Shown here in pieces: positions 18,524 to 27,119 of a DNA stretch of 64,000 nt. The DNA lies in the NCBI GenBank assembly GCA_025363475.1, contig JANYDS010000012.1, forward strand, positions 1 to 64,000. Reading direction: 5' to 3'. Within the stretch, counting starts at the first letter, position 1. Every line of letters begins with the position of its first letter. The position numbers and the translations under genes were made by a program. Source of the stretch: Terriglobia bacterium. Its GTDB lineage: Bacteria; Acidobacteriota; Terriglobia; Bryobacterales; Bryobacteraceae. Below the pieces are notes generated by a model, which did no database searches, was not told the origin of the DNA, and worked only from the letters and a program-made list of their open reading frames with translations.

Positions 18524-18552
18524 ATCATACAGCGGCCCGCTTGATGAGTCAA
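18524..18552 (-). promoter_or_regulatory. Sigma70-type promoter of the passenger operon, apparently leaderless
   Basis: On the minus strand TTGACT (18552-18547), a 17-base spacer and TATGAT (18529-18524). It mirrors the transposase promoter in position and spacing. The first usable in-frame start after it is GTG at 18516, at the expected transcription start. Confidence 0.75.
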
Positions 18553-18565
18553 CTATATTTTTACC
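18539..18565 (-). repeat. Right terminal inverted repeat
   Basis: Read inward on the minus strand: GGTAAAAATATA, G, TTGAC, T, CATCAAGC. It contains the -35 hexamer of the passenger operon promoter. Confidence 0.85.
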
Positions 18566-18573
18566 TAAACAAT
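18566..18573. repeat. Target-site duplication, right copy
   Basis: The octamer TAAACAAT, identical to 16032-16039, directly follows the right terminal repeat. Removing the element and one copy would rejoin ...GGCAAGT-TAAACAAT-CCGCCGG.... Confidence 0.85.
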
Positions 18574-18610
18574 CCGCCGGATATGGTCATGAATTTGCTT
18601 GCTGTCCGGC

Positions 18611-18862
18611 ATGAGCAAACTCGCCCGGGCACAACGCGACCGTGTCCCGGAATCCCGCTATGCTTTCCCTGACGCGCAAAAGGAACCCCTCAACGACGCC
18701 GCACACGTCCGGAATGCGGGTGCCCGATTCAATCAGGTAAAGGACGTCACCGATACCGAGGGTGACGAAGCGTGGAAGCGGATTCAGAGCGATGCGAAGA
18801 CGTTTGGTGTTGAAATGAACGAACAGAGTTGGCGCGAGCTTTCACATCACGCGAAGATCTGA
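18611..18862 (+). CDS. DUF6582-like small protein
   Basis: An 83-residue protein (MSKLARAQRDRVPESRYAFP). The pattern DAQKEPLNDAAHVRNAGARF, then FNQVKDVTDTEGDEAWKRIQ and a Trp-containing end (EQSWRELSHH) matches a family widely annotated DUF6582, seen in phages and chromosomes as a helical protein of unknown function. It stands just outside the right end of the transposon and is not part of it. Confidence 0.7.
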   Translation: MSKLARAQRDRVPESRYAFPDAQKEPLNDAAHVRNAGARFNQVKDVTDTEGDEAWKRIQSDAKTFGVEMNEQSWRELSHHAKI

Positions 18863-18899
18863 CGAGCCGGGGGGACCCGCGTGAGCCCTGCTGTACCCG

Positions 18900-19044
18900 G
18901 GCCCCCAACCCGCCGCAGATCAAGGGCTTGTTGCCCAGGCTGGTCGCCGTCGCGTGCTTGATGGAGTCGCTCGACACCACAATTCTCAACACTGCGGTAC
19001 CCGCCATTACGGCGGGCCATCCCCGACAGGTTTCATTTAATTAG
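18900..19044 (+). pseudogene. Fragment of a DHA2-type MFS multidrug transporter (N-terminus)
   Basis: The frame reads QIKGLLPRLVAVACLMESLD then TTILNTAVPAIT before losing similarity and ending at 19044. This is the first transmembrane helix and D-[ST]-T signature typical of EmrB/QacA-like 14-helix drug exporters. Only about 35 of the usual 480 residues remain, so it is a relic, truncated just before the convergent transporter gene. Confidence 0.6.
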
Positions 19045-20435
19045 ATTGTGGGCGGCAGGTAGGGGATCATCTGGCCGAAGAACCAGCAGAGGAAGAAGAC
19101 CACGGGCAATTGAATGATCAACTGAAGAATGCCGAAACCAGCCAGATCACGGGCCTTCAGTTTGAGGATGCCGAGGAGCGGCAGCATCCAGAACGGGTTC
19201 ACCAGGTTGGGCAGGGCTTCGGACGCGTTATAAATCTGCACGACCCAGCCCAGGTGAACGTGGTTAGCGATTGCGGCCTGCATGACGTAGGGCGCTTCCA
19301 CGATCCACTTGCTGCCGCCGGACGGGATGAAGATGCCGAGTCCGGCTGAGTATGCCGCTACGAGGAGCGGGTAGGTTTGGTGGGTACTGAGTGTGGCGAA
19401 GAGGTGAGAGAGTTTGTCTGCCAGGCCGGTGCCGCTGATCATGCCGTAGATCATGGCGTAGAAGGGGAACTGGAGCAGGACGCCTCCGGTGGCGGGAATC
19501 GCATCATTCACCGCGCGCAGGAAACTGCGGGGGCGCCAGTGCAGCAGCAGGCCCAGAGTGAGGAAGATCAGGTTGTAAGTATTGAGGTCGAGCGCGGCCA
19601 GGGCACCATTGGGCGAGGTGCGGAAGATATCCCACAGGTAGACGAAGATCAGGAGGCAGACGGCGACAGTGAGCACCGGGCTGAATTCGAGTTTTTCACC
19701 GGGAGTGCGCGGGGTGCCAAGGGCGGTATCGGCTGGGGTGAGGTCAATACCCAGGTCTTGCGCGGTGCGGGCGGCGGCGGGCGGGGGCGCGGAGAGCCAG
19801 GCGATGGTGACCGAAATCGTAATCACAATGGCAGCGGTGGCGAGGCTTTGCCAGAGGAAGATGGTTTGCGAGAGTGGCAGTACGCCGCTGATGGCGTAGA
19901 GCGACGGGGGCATGGACGATTTTGTGGCCATCAGCATGGCGGCTGAGGAGGAGAGGCCCATGGCCCAGACGACGCCGAGTCCGAGGTAGGCGGCCGAGCC
20001 GGCGGCGCGATAATCCAGACCTTTGACGCGGCGGGCCATGGCACGGGCGAGCAGGCCGCTGAAGATCAGGCTGAGGCCCCAGGAGATGAGAGAAGTCAGC
20101 ATGGAAAAGAGCGCAATGATGAGGATGGCGGTGCGCGGGGAACGCGGGACGGCGGCGATGCGTTCAATCAGGGCGCGAACGAAGGGCGTGGAGGCGACGA
20201 CGTAGCCGCCGATGATGACCATCACCATCTGCATGGTGAAGGGCGCGAGGACCCAGAAACTTTTGCCGGCCTGGATGGCGAGTTTCGACGGCGATTCTCC
20301 GGCGAGGGTGCCGAGGAGGAAGACGGCTATGACGCCGATGAAGGCGAAGACGAGGGGATCGGGAAACCACTTCTCGCTCCAGTGGGTGAGGGCGAGGCCT
20401 AGACGTGCGACAGGCCGTTGGGAAGTGGTGGGCAT
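19041..20435 (-). CDS. atoE: Short-chain fatty acid transporter, AtoE family
   Basis: A 464-residue inner-membrane protein with about 12 hydrophobic segments. The N-terminal FPDPLVFAFIGVIAVFLLG, the segment FTMQMVMVIIGGYVVASTP, SWGLSLIFSGLLAR and the C-terminal IPSGGSKWIVEAPYVMQAA are characteristic of the AtoE family, which imports short-chain fatty acids such as acetoacetate or butyrate. The full family length is present. Downstream neighbours are unrelated; the divergent gene at 20489 acts on fumarylacetoacetate-like compounds, so a role in carboxylate catabolism is possible. Confidence 0.85.
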   Translation of the reverse strand: MPTTSQRPVARLGLALTHWSEKWFPDPLVFAFIGVIAVFLLGTLAGESPSKLAIQAGKSFWVLAPFTMQMVMVIIGGYVVASTPFVRALIERIAAVPRSPRTAILIIALFSMLTSLISWGLSLIFSGLLARAMARRVKGLDYRAAGSAAYLGLGVVWAMGLSSSAAMLMATKSSMPPSLYAISGVLPLSQTIFLWQSLATAAIVITISVTIAWLSAPPPAAARTAQDLGIDLTPADTALGTPRTPGEKLEFSPVLTVAVCLLIFVYLWDIFRTSPNGALAALDLNTYNLIFLTLGLLLHWRPRSFLRAVNDAIPATGGVLLQFPFYAMIYGMISGTGLADKLSHLFATLSTHQTYPLLVAAYSAGLGIFIPSGGSKWIVEAPYVMQAAIANHVHLGWVVQIYNASEALPNLVNPFWMLPLLGILKLKARDLAGFGILQLIIQLPVVFFLCWFFGQMIPYLPPTI

Positions 20436-20488
20436 TGGGTTCTAATATATCGGGTCGGCCGCGTTCATCAGGTTGTTAGACTGGCGGC

Positions 20489-21340
20489 GTGCGAATCGTT
20501 ACTTATGAACGGGATGGCCTGCGTGGGGCGGGTGTGGCGCGGGAGCGGGATGTGGTTTGTCTTCGCGGGGCCGGGTTTGCGGATGTGCTGGCTTTGGTGC
20601 GGGGTGGCGAGGCGGCATTGGCGGCGGCGCGGGCGTGGGTGGCTAACCCTCCGGCTGACGCCGTTTTAGCGCTGGATGCGGTCAGGCTGTGTGCTCCGCT
20701 TCCCTGCCCTCCGAAGATCCTTTGCGTGGGGTTGAATTATCGGGACCATGCGATGGAGGCAGAGATGGCGATTCCGGAGTATCCGACGATTTTTGCGAAA
20801 TTTGCAAATACGGTGATTGGGACGGGGGCGGAGATTGTGCTGCCGACGAAATCAGAGAAGCCGGATTATGAGGCGGAGATGGCGTTTGTGATTGGCAAGC
20901 GCGGCAGGCATATTCAGGCGGCAGACTGGCGCGAGCATGTGTTTGGGTATATGAATTTTAATGATGTGAGCGCGCGGGATGTGCAACTGGCGGTGACGCA
21001 GTGGACGATGGGGAAGAACTTCGATACTTTCGGGCCAATGGGGCCGTGGCTGGTGACGGCGGATGAGATTGCGGACCCACATGCCCTGGATATTTCGCTG
21101 ACACTGGATGGGGAAGTAATGCAGCGGTCGAATACCCGTGAATTGATTTTTAAGATTCCGGAGCTGGTGGAGTTTTTGTCGGGAGTGATGACGCTGGAGG
21201 CCGGGGATGTGGTGTCTACCGGGACGCCGGCTGGAGTGGGCATGGGACGGACGCCGCCGCGGTGGTTGGCGGTGGGGTCAGAGGTGGTGGTGAAGGTGGC
21301 CGGGTTAGGGGTTTTGCGGAATCGGTGTGTGAAGGCTTAG
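20489..21340 (+). CDS. Fumarylacetoacetate hydrolase family protein
   Basis: A 283-residue enzyme from GTG. The C-terminal FAH domain starts at KILCVGLNYRDHAMEA and includes PTIFAKFANTVIG, the metal-binding PDYEAEMAFVIGKRGR, NDVSARDVQ, GKNFDTFGPMGPW and STGTPAGVGMGR. The family hydrolyses C-C bonds or tautomerises/decarboxylates in aromatic catabolism (fumarylacetoacetate, HpcE and fumarylpyruvate types); the substrate is not determined by sequence alone. Divergent from atoE with about 50 bases between. Confidence 0.88.
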   Translation: MRIVTYERDGLRGAGVARERDVVCLRGAGFADVLALVRGGEAALAAARAWVANPPADAVLALDAVRLCAPLPCPPKILCVGLNYRDHAMEAEMAIPEYPTIFAKFANTVIGTGAEIVLPTKSEKPDYEAEMAFVIGKRGRHIQAADWREHVFGYMNFNDVSARDVQLAVTQWTMGKNFDTFGPMGPWLVTADEIADPHALDISLTLDGEVMQRSNTRELIFKIPELVEFLSGVMTLEAGDVVSTGTPAGVGMGRTPPRWLAVGSEVVVKVAGLGVLRNRCVKA

Positions 21341-21364
21341 CACGACCCGGAGGTGGGGGAGCGG

Positions 21365-21889
21365 CTATTCCGGTTTCGCCGCCAGCAGGGCATTGAGGTG
21401 TGCGGAGAGATCTGTGTACGCAGTCTCGTCGAACTTGCCGGGGTGCAGCCAGCGGACGGTGCCGCGCCGGTCGAGGAGAATGAGATGGGCCGCGCCGGGG
21501 GAAGCAAAGCCGAGGCGCTGTTTCCAGGATTCAGTGCCGCCATAGACCGTGATGACGTTTTCCTGGTCCTGTTTCGGAGTTCCCTGCCTCATGCCGCTGT
21601 CGATGAACCATTTGCCCATGCGGGCCATGCCTCCGACCATAGGCACTTCAAAGAACGTGACCTCCGGCTTGCCGCCGAAATCTTTGCGGAAGCGCCCGAT
21701 CCAGGCTTCGACAGCGAAGCGGGATTCGTAAGAGAAGCCAACCGCGATGAGCGCGATGCGCCCGGACGCGGCGTCTGGCAGAGTGGCCGGGCGGCCCGTC
21801 AGGAAGTCACCCCGCAGTGGCGGCAGGGGGTCTCCGGGGGAGAGCAGAGGAACAAGCGCGGCGGCCAGCAGAAAGAACGGCAACATCAT
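21365..21889 (-). CDS. Secreted thioredoxin-fold, Atp10-like protein
   Basis: A 174-residue protein with a hydrophobic leader (MMLPFFLLAAALVPLLSPGD). The body (IALIAVGFSYESRFAVEAWI, TFFEVPMVGG, HLILLDRRGTVRWLHPGKFD) resembles the thioredoxin-like Atp10 group in which the CxxC pair is lost; no Cys is present here. Mitochondrial Atp10 helps assemble ATP synthase, but the bacterial members are uncharacterised. It is 33 bases downstream of the patatin gene and may be in its operon. Confidence 0.55.
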   Translation of the reverse strand: MMLPFFLLAAALVPLLSPGDPLPPLRGDFLTGRPATLPDAASGRIALIAVGFSYESRFAVEAWIGRFRKDFGGKPEVTFFEVPMVGGMARMGKWFIDSGMRQGTPKQDQENVITVYGGTESWKQRLGFASPGAAHLILLDRRGTVRWLHPGKFDETAYTDLSAHLNALLAAKPE

Positions 21890-21922
21890 ACAGATTCGGA
21901 TGCAGATGGAAGGCCGGGAGCC

Positions 21923-24900
21923 TCAGGATTTGGACAATTCGCTGAATTTACGCAACTCATCGAGCTGCACTTTGTCTGCAGCGCAGGCGGTGCGGATTGC
22001 GGCGGTTTCTTTTCCTGATGCGAACGGACATTCAATTTTAAGGCTGTCGCGCAGGAAATGCACGCACTGACTGGTCTTGATGTCCGGCTTCGAGTTTGTG
22101 GCGATGACGGGCAGCAGCGGGTTGGGCTGATATCCCATGGTGAGGAGAGTGCGGAAGCAGCCGTTGGCAATGGATTTGCGAAGACGCTCTTCGCGCAAGC
22201 CCAGCGTGCGGCAGAAGGCGTAGGTGGGATTGATGTGTCCGGCATCGGACGGCACGACACGCATGACGTCCGCGATGATAGTCGCGTTGAGGATGGCGGC
22301 AGCGGCGGGGTTGGCGGCCACCTCGCCACAGGGATCACCGGCAAGGAATTCAGTAATCTGTTTGCCCACGATCTGCGCTGAGCGTTCGAATTCCTCACTT
22401 TTCACCTGAGTGCTGAGGGCTTCGGCGCGCTGGTGGATGCGGTTGACGTTGGCATGAACATCGTCATACTCCGCGCCGGGTTCAGCGTCGAGGGCGGCGG
22501 CGATGATCAGGTGGCGGTGGTCATTGCGACGCCGGAGGTCAGCCACTACTTCGTCTGGAGAGGTGAGTGTTTGGGTGCGCTCGATTTGCACCTGCGTCAG
22601 GATTTCGATGGCGGGAAAGAAGGGCAGGTTATCAAACATGCCGCCATCGGCAAACAGGACATCGGGCCGGCCTGTGCCGGGCAGGACGGAAGACTCAGGA
22701 CGCGGCGCGAAGACTACCGGAAAAGCGCTGGAACTGAGGCAGGCTTCGAGAAAATCGTAAGCTGCGGTGAGGCGCAAGGTATCGCGCCCCAACAGCATGG
22801 CTGCGCCGCGATTAATGTCAGAAGTGGTGCAGAAGAAACGCGACCAGGCGTAAGGCTGGGTTCGGCTCTGCCAGACAGCGTCGTCACCGGTTGCTGGCAG
22901 CATGAGTTTGCGGGCTTCCGGCCCCAGCAGCGAGGTGCCCATGGCCGCGCGCTCAATGCCCAGTTTGGGGAGCGTTTCGATTTGCACCTGATCCCAAAAG
23001 CGCTTGATGGCTTCGGAGAAATGCCCGGCGACGAACTGCGACGCAATGGAAGCGGTCTCAAGATGCGGAATCATGAACAGGTGAGAGATGGCATCAATGA
23101 GCGCAGGGGGCGCACCTGTGGCGGCGAAACCGGGGCTTGAGACGGTACCTTTGCCGATAGTGCGTTTGACCGAGGCGGGCGACAGGGTAATCCGGCGGCC
23201 GCGAATGCCCATTTGTTTTAGCGCGTTCTTCAGTTGCCTGGTTAGGGCGGCGCGGTCATCCACGTCGAGGAAGAGCCCGGCGAGGCTGCGCACACGTTCG
23301 CGCTGCTGTTCCACCGGCATGTCGGTAAGAGCGCACAGGGTTGCCCCCATAAGGGCACCGACGGACGCGCCAACAACAAGGTCCGGCTTGACGCCCGCCG
23401 CAACCAGGGCTGAGATAAACCCGATATGGGTGGCTCCACGAAAGACACCGCCGCTGGCGAGGACGACGATGGCGGGTCGGCTGCCGTTGAGGCGCTCATA
23501 GCCCTGGTTGAGATCGTGGAGGCGAACTTCGGCGGTTCGGAGGAGGGTGCCGAAAGCGCGCTCGACACCGGGGTCGGCTTCGCCGGGTCCGCGTGGCACA
23601 CGGAAGGTGAGGTGGCCGGTGCAGCGGGCGCAAAGTTCCGGGAGGCCGGGTGTGCCGGATTGGAGAGCTTTCATCCGGCCGGGCGCGATGGTGACGAGGA
23701 AGGCGCGGCAGGAGCTTTCCGCAACACCGGCCGCGGCCTGAGCGGGACCGTAGAGTTCTTCGAGGGTTCGGCGGCAGCCAGTGGCGGCGTGGGTAAGCGT
23801 TTCTTCGCGGGTGGGGGCGATGAAGTTGCGGAAAGTAATGTCGTCGTCGGGCGCTATTTCGGTGACGTTAAGGCGGACGAATTTTCGCCCTGAGGCGGTG
23901 GCGGCTGCGCCGGTGGCTTCTGACAGGTGGCTGAGGAAATTGATCTGGCGGGCCTGCTGGCGGGTGTCCCGACGACGTTCGAGGCGCTGGCTTTCGGAAA
24001 AAGCTTCGAAGATATTGACCGACTCGCGGTGCAGAGGTTCGGCGCGCGGTTCGATGGGCACGTTGTAGATGAGGCGGACGGTATCGACCTGAGGCCGCCC
24101 GGGCTGGCCGAGCCAGGAGATCAGGCGCGGCAGGGGATTTTGGCGGAAGACGGCTCCATCGACAAGGTGCAGCGTTTTGGCACCCATGATCTGGTCTGGC
24201 GTAGTTCCCCAATTTTCCGGATTGGCTTCGTAGGGGACGAACAGGCCGGGGATGGCGAGGGCGGCGCGGAGGGCGTTGACCAGCGATTCCTTGCCTGCGG
24301 TGGCGACCGCTTCAAAACGGTGGCCGGTGCCGCCACCGCGGACGATTCCCTGGAGGGAGGCCGCTACGATGACCAGATCCATGGGGGTGCTGTGGATAGG
24401 GCAGTCCTGCAGGTCGCCGCCGGGCGCGGTTTCGCCGAAGAGTTCGAGCAGCCAGCGGTGGAGCTCATAGTCGCTGATGAGGCCCTTTTCTATATCCAAG
24501 GCACGGAGCAGGCTGATGCCGAGGGCCTGATCGCGGCCGGTGAGCGGACGGAGGGAAAGGAGCGAAATAAAGCCGTGGATGATTAACCAGCCGATGGCCG
24601 ACATGATGAGCAGCGCCAGGGCGGCGAGGATCCCATGAACCGTGCCGCCCCGTTTTATCCATTCATAGCCGGTGAAAAGAAAGACAGAGAACGAGATCAG
24701 CTGACTCATGGCTGTGAGCCAGGTTTTCCAGCCGAGGAGCGGGGAAAAAGCACTGGTTGCCGGATCGCCTTCATCGCGGAAACGCCACTCCGCGATGAAC
24801 AGGGGTTTACGGGCAATGTAGACCAGGAGCAGCGCGCCCGCCTTCACTCCTTGCCAGATCATGGGCAGCCATTGCCAGGCACCGCCCGCGTAGTTTTCAC

Positions 24901-25426
24901 GGGCGCGAACATAGTGAGTGAGGTAGCGGACGACGGTGCTAAGGCGGATGGGCAGACCACCCAGCCAGATGCCGAGTTTGGTGAGGCGGTAGTAGTGGAG
25001 GCGTGCGGCGCGTTCTTCGTGCTTCAGAAGTTCGGGGCGTGAACGATCACGCACAGGGGGCTGATCGGCAAAGAAATCCACGGGGTCAGGGAAGGCTTTC
25101 CAGAGTACGCCAAGGGAGGTGCGGGAGACGGCATCGAGGTAGGTGCGAAACCAGCGCCAGCGTGCGGATTCACGGTCGTCCTCGGTTAAGTTTGCGGAGG
25201 GATTTAAGGCGGGATCGAGGGCTGCGAGTTCCCTGTACGCTTTTTGAAATGCGGCAGCGGAAAGAGCACCGGCTGAGATGCCGGCAACTACTTTAGGCGG
25301 CTGACGGTCTGCCGCGAGCCAGGCGTGGATGGTGCCGAGGGCGAAGACTGCACCACTGGTGCCGGCGGTAAAGCAGACGGCTTCGCCCGCAACCGGTTGT
25401 TCCGCGCTGGACTGAGGTTCACTCAC
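21923..25426 (-). CDS. Large protein with two patatin-like phospholipase domains and central membrane helices
   Basis: An 1167-residue protein (GTG start). Domain 1 has the oxyanion region TAGTSGAVFALG, nucleophile Ser51 in GISAGALS and the dyad Asp near residue 424 in VDGAVFRQNP. Hydrophobic segments follow the first nucleophile region (residues about 190-205 and 240-300). Domain 2 repeats the architecture with LASGGVFRGATHIGF, nucleophile GASVGALMG near residue 687 and Asp near 928 in ADGGMFDNLPFF. Both dyads look intact. Patatins hydrolyse phospholipid acyl chains at membranes, as ExoU does. A tandem, membrane-anchored version is unusual; both bacterial lipid turnover and effector-like roles are possible. 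Confidence 0.85.
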   Translation of the reverse strand: MSEPQSSAEQPVAGEAVCFTAGTSGAVFALGTIHAWLAADRQPPKVVAGISAGALSAAAFQKAYRELAALDPALNPSANLTEDDRESARWRWFRTYLDAVSRTSLGVLWKAFPDPVDFFADQPPVRDRSRPELLKHEERAARLHYYRLTKLGIWLGGLPIRLSTVVRYLTHYVRARENYAGGAWQWLPMIWQGVKAGALLLVYIARKPLFIAEWRFRDEGDPATSAFSPLLGWKTWLTAMSQLISFSVFLFTGYEWIKRGGTVHGILAALALLIMSAIGWLIIHGFISLLSLRPLTGRDQALGISLLRALDIEKGLISDYELHRWLLELFGETAPGGDLQDCPIHSTPMDLVIVAASLQGIVRGGGTGHRFEAVATAGKESLVNALRAALAIPGLFVPYEANPENWGTTPDQIMGAKTLHLVDGAVFRQNPLPRLISWLGQPGRPQVDTVRLIYNVPIEPRAEPLHRESVNIFEAFSESQRLERRRDTRQQARQINFLSHLSEATGAAATASGRKFVRLNVTEIAPDDDITFRNFIAPTREETLTHAATGCRRTLEELYGPAQAAAGVAESSCRAFLVTIAPGRMKALQSGTPGLPELCARCTGHLTFRVPRGPGEADPGVERAFGTLLRTAEVRLHDLNQGYERLNGSRPAIVVLASGGVFRGATHIGFISALVAAGVKPDLVVGASVGALMGATLCALTDMPVEQQRERVRSLAGLFLDVDDRAALTRQLKNALKQMGIRGRRITLSPASVKRTIGKGTVSSPGFAATGAPPALIDAISHLFMIPHLETASIASQFVAGHFSEAIKRFWDQVQIETLPKLGIERAAMGTSLLGPEARKLMLPATGDDAVWQSRTQPYAWSRFFCTTSDINRGAAMLLGRDTLRLTAAYDFLEACLSSSAFPVVFAPRPESSVLPGTGRPDVLFADGGMFDNLPFFPAIEILTQVQIERTQTLTSPDEVVADLRRRNDHRHLIIAAALDAEPGAEYDDVHANVNRIHQRAEALSTQVKSEEFERSAQIVGKQITEFLAGDPCGEVAANPAAAAILNATIIADVMRVVPSDAGHINPTYAFCRTLGLREERLRKSIANGCFRTLLTMGYQPNPLLPVIATNSKPDIKTSQCVHFLRDSLKIECPFASGKETAAIRTACAADKVQLDELRKFSELSKS

Positions 25427-25467
25427 GAGGCTTCCGCTATCTTATCGGCAATGCACCGGTGAATGCG

Positions 25468-25503
25468 AAACGGGGCACCGGCCTTTCGGCGGGCACCCCG
25501 TTT
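25468..25503 (-). terminator. Hairpin terminator between cytochrome gene and patatin gene
   Basis: AAACGGGG (25468 region) pairs with CCCCGTTT at the other side, with a G/C-rich middle. A T run follows on the plus strand (TTTTGTTGTT), and a shorter one on the minus strand. Lies after the stop at 25530 of the minus-strand cytochrome gene. Confidence 0.7.
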
Positions 25504-25529
25504 TGTTGTTACTGCTGTCGGCAGACTTA

Positions 25530-26987
25530 CTATTCGTTGCCTGCACCGGAGGGTTTAGACGGCGCTGGCCGCTGACGCGGTTTGATCGGCTCGCCGTTGC
25601 AGAGCGGGCAGCCAATGACTACTTCGTTCGGTTTGTAGTGCATTTTGGCGCGGCGTTTAGCCATTTCCTCTTCGAATTTTTCATCGGAGAGCGCCAGTTG
25701 CTGGCCCAGATCGATGAACATATTCGTGATGGAGCGATTGCCTGAACCCGACCAGTTGCGCGGATCGGGAACGTTCTTATTGGCGCCGCTCTGGTCGAAG
25801 TAGCCGATGATATGCAGAATGGTGCCCTTGGGCAGCAGCGGTGCATAGTCGTCGTCATAGTCATATGCGCGGACCCAGTTGTGGTCGTAACCCACGCAGT
25901 TCAGAGTCTGGACGTTGTAGCCCCAGATGGCTTCGAAGCACATGCGCACGCCGGGGGCATGCATGTGCGGTTCGTAAACGGTGATTTTGGTATTGGATTC
26001 GAGCACCTGATAAGCATCCAGGCGCTGGTTGCCCTGACCGCCCATGATGTCGATATCGACGCCGTTGCCAAGTGCGCGAACGCCGTACCGCAATTCCGGC
26101 TCGTAGCCTTTGGGGAAGAACTTGAAGCCATAAAGCAGGCGCGATTTTGTATCCCGGCCGTTTGAATGCAGGTGGGTGGAATACAAGTTCAGAACCGAAC
26201 CGGCGCGCAGGAGTTTACCCGCGTTGTCCGGAAAAATGTCAGCGTTGCGACCCACTTCGTGAACGGGCCAGATGCCGCTGCTGCCTTCGCTGAAATCTTC
26301 CGCTGTGATGACAGCACCGGGGATACCCGCAGTCCAGATCATGTGGTGGAAAACGTAACGGGAACCGACGGTTTTGCGACCGCCGTCGGTGCCGAAATCA
26401 ACGTCGTTCTCTTCGCGAATTTCCACCGATTTGACCCAGCGGTCTTCGGTGAGATTTGTCGGAGCGGGCTTCAGTTCGCCCCACCAGTCGGGTGAACCGG
26501 CTTTCACAGTCACCCATTCGCTGGGGACAACCAGATCCGGCTGACCGGCCGTCCAATGCTTGTTCTGACCGAGTTCGATGGGGGGAGGCAGGTCTTTCGG
26601 ATTGCCTTCGGGCGCTCCGCTGTCTACCCATTTGGCGATTTTCGCGAGTTCGAGGTCCGTGGGAGAGGTATCGTTCTTGAAGTGCTGAATACCGATGTTG
26701 CGTTCAAGATACCAGGGCGGCATGACGCCCGGCTTGTCGCGCAGCAGGGTCCGGGTCTTGATCGCCTTCGCCCAGGGACGCACCTCTTTATAGTTCAACA
26801 GAGACATGGGCGCAACCGATTCCGGCTGATGGCAATTCTGGCAACTTTTTTGCAGAATGGGAGCGATGTCCTTCGAAAACGTCACTTCGCCCGGAACGAC
26901 GGGCAAATTATCAGCTCCGGCCGCAAATACCGAGGCTGCGGCTACAAGTCCGGCAAATCCTGCTCGCATCACAACTTTCATAATCAA
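25530..26987 (-). CDS. Secreted c-heme / copper type II monooxygenase-like protein, copy 1
   Basis: A 485-residue exported protein (signal to about residue 24). A single c-type heme site CQNCH (residues 49-53) lies in SKDIAPILQKSCQNCHQPES. The larger C-terminal part has VFHHMIW, STHLHSNG, YEPHMHAPG and YDHNW, spaced like the CuH and CuM histidines and methionine of ascorbate-dependent type II copper monooxygenases (PHM/DBM). A CPLC motif is near the end. Such fusions are common in Acidobacteria, with unknown substrate. RBS GGAGC stands eight bases before the ATG. It is the most downstream of three paralogs and has its own terminator on either side. Confidence 0.8.
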   Translation of the reverse strand: MIMKVVMRAGFAGLVAAASVFAAGADNLPVVPGEVTFSKDIAPILQKSCQNCHQPESVAPMSLLNYKEVRPWAKAIKTRTLLRDKPGVMPPWYLERNIGIQHFKNDTSPTDLELAKIAKWVDSGAPEGNPKDLPPPIELGQNKHWTAGQPDLVVPSEWVTVKAGSPDWWGELKPAPTNLTEDRWVKSVEIREENDVDFGTDGGRKTVGSRYVFHHMIWTAGIPGAVITAEDFSEGSSGIWPVHEVGRNADIFPDNAGKLLRAGSVLNLYSTHLHSNGRDTKSRLLYGFKFFPKGYEPELRYGVRALGNGVDIDIMGGQGNQRLDAYQVLESNTKITVYEPHMHAPGVRMCFEAIWGYNVQTLNCVGYDHNWVRAYDYDDDYAPLLPKGTILHIIGYFDQSGANKNVPDPRNWSGSGNRSITNMFIDLGQQLALSDEKFEEEMAKRRAKMHYKPNEVVIGCPLCNGEPIKPRQRPAPSKPSGAGNE

Positions 26988-27046
26988 TCAGCTCCTGCTG
27001 TTTGGAATCTTACCGCGAATTTATTAACGGAACCGGGATCAAAAGC

Positions 27047-27096
27047 AAAAAAGCGGGAATGACCGGGCTGTTGTACCCGGCTACTCCCGCTTTTTT
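27047..27096 (-). terminator. Bidirectional terminator between copies 1 and 2
   Basis: AAAAAAGCGGGA (27047-27058) pairs with TCCCGCTTTTTT (27085-27096), with an inner ACCGGG/CCCGGC stem. Poly-T on both strands. It follows the stop of copy 2 (27120), so the paralogs can be transcribed separately. Confidence 0.88.
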
Positions 27097-27119
27097 GTAA
27101 TTACTGTTCGACAGACTAA

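Larger units (their letters stand above)
16040..18565. mobile_element. IS1595-family transposon with three-gene passenger operon
   Basis: About 2.5 kb bounded by 27-28 bp imperfect inverted repeats and flanked by the identical octamer TAAACAAT on both sides. An 8 bp duplication is the IS1595-family signature, and the transposase inside is of that family. The remaining half of the element carries a minus-strand operon (60 aa, DUF1828-like, DUF6978-like) convergent with the transposase. Ordinary IS1595 elements are about 1 kb with only a transposase, although passenger genes are known in the family. All parts look intact, so the element could be recent or still mobile. Confidence 0.85.

Noticed and set aside
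22433..24586. Several long plus-strand open frames within the double patatin gene
   Set aside because: Antisense frames without motifs; the minus strand encodes two complete patatin dyads.
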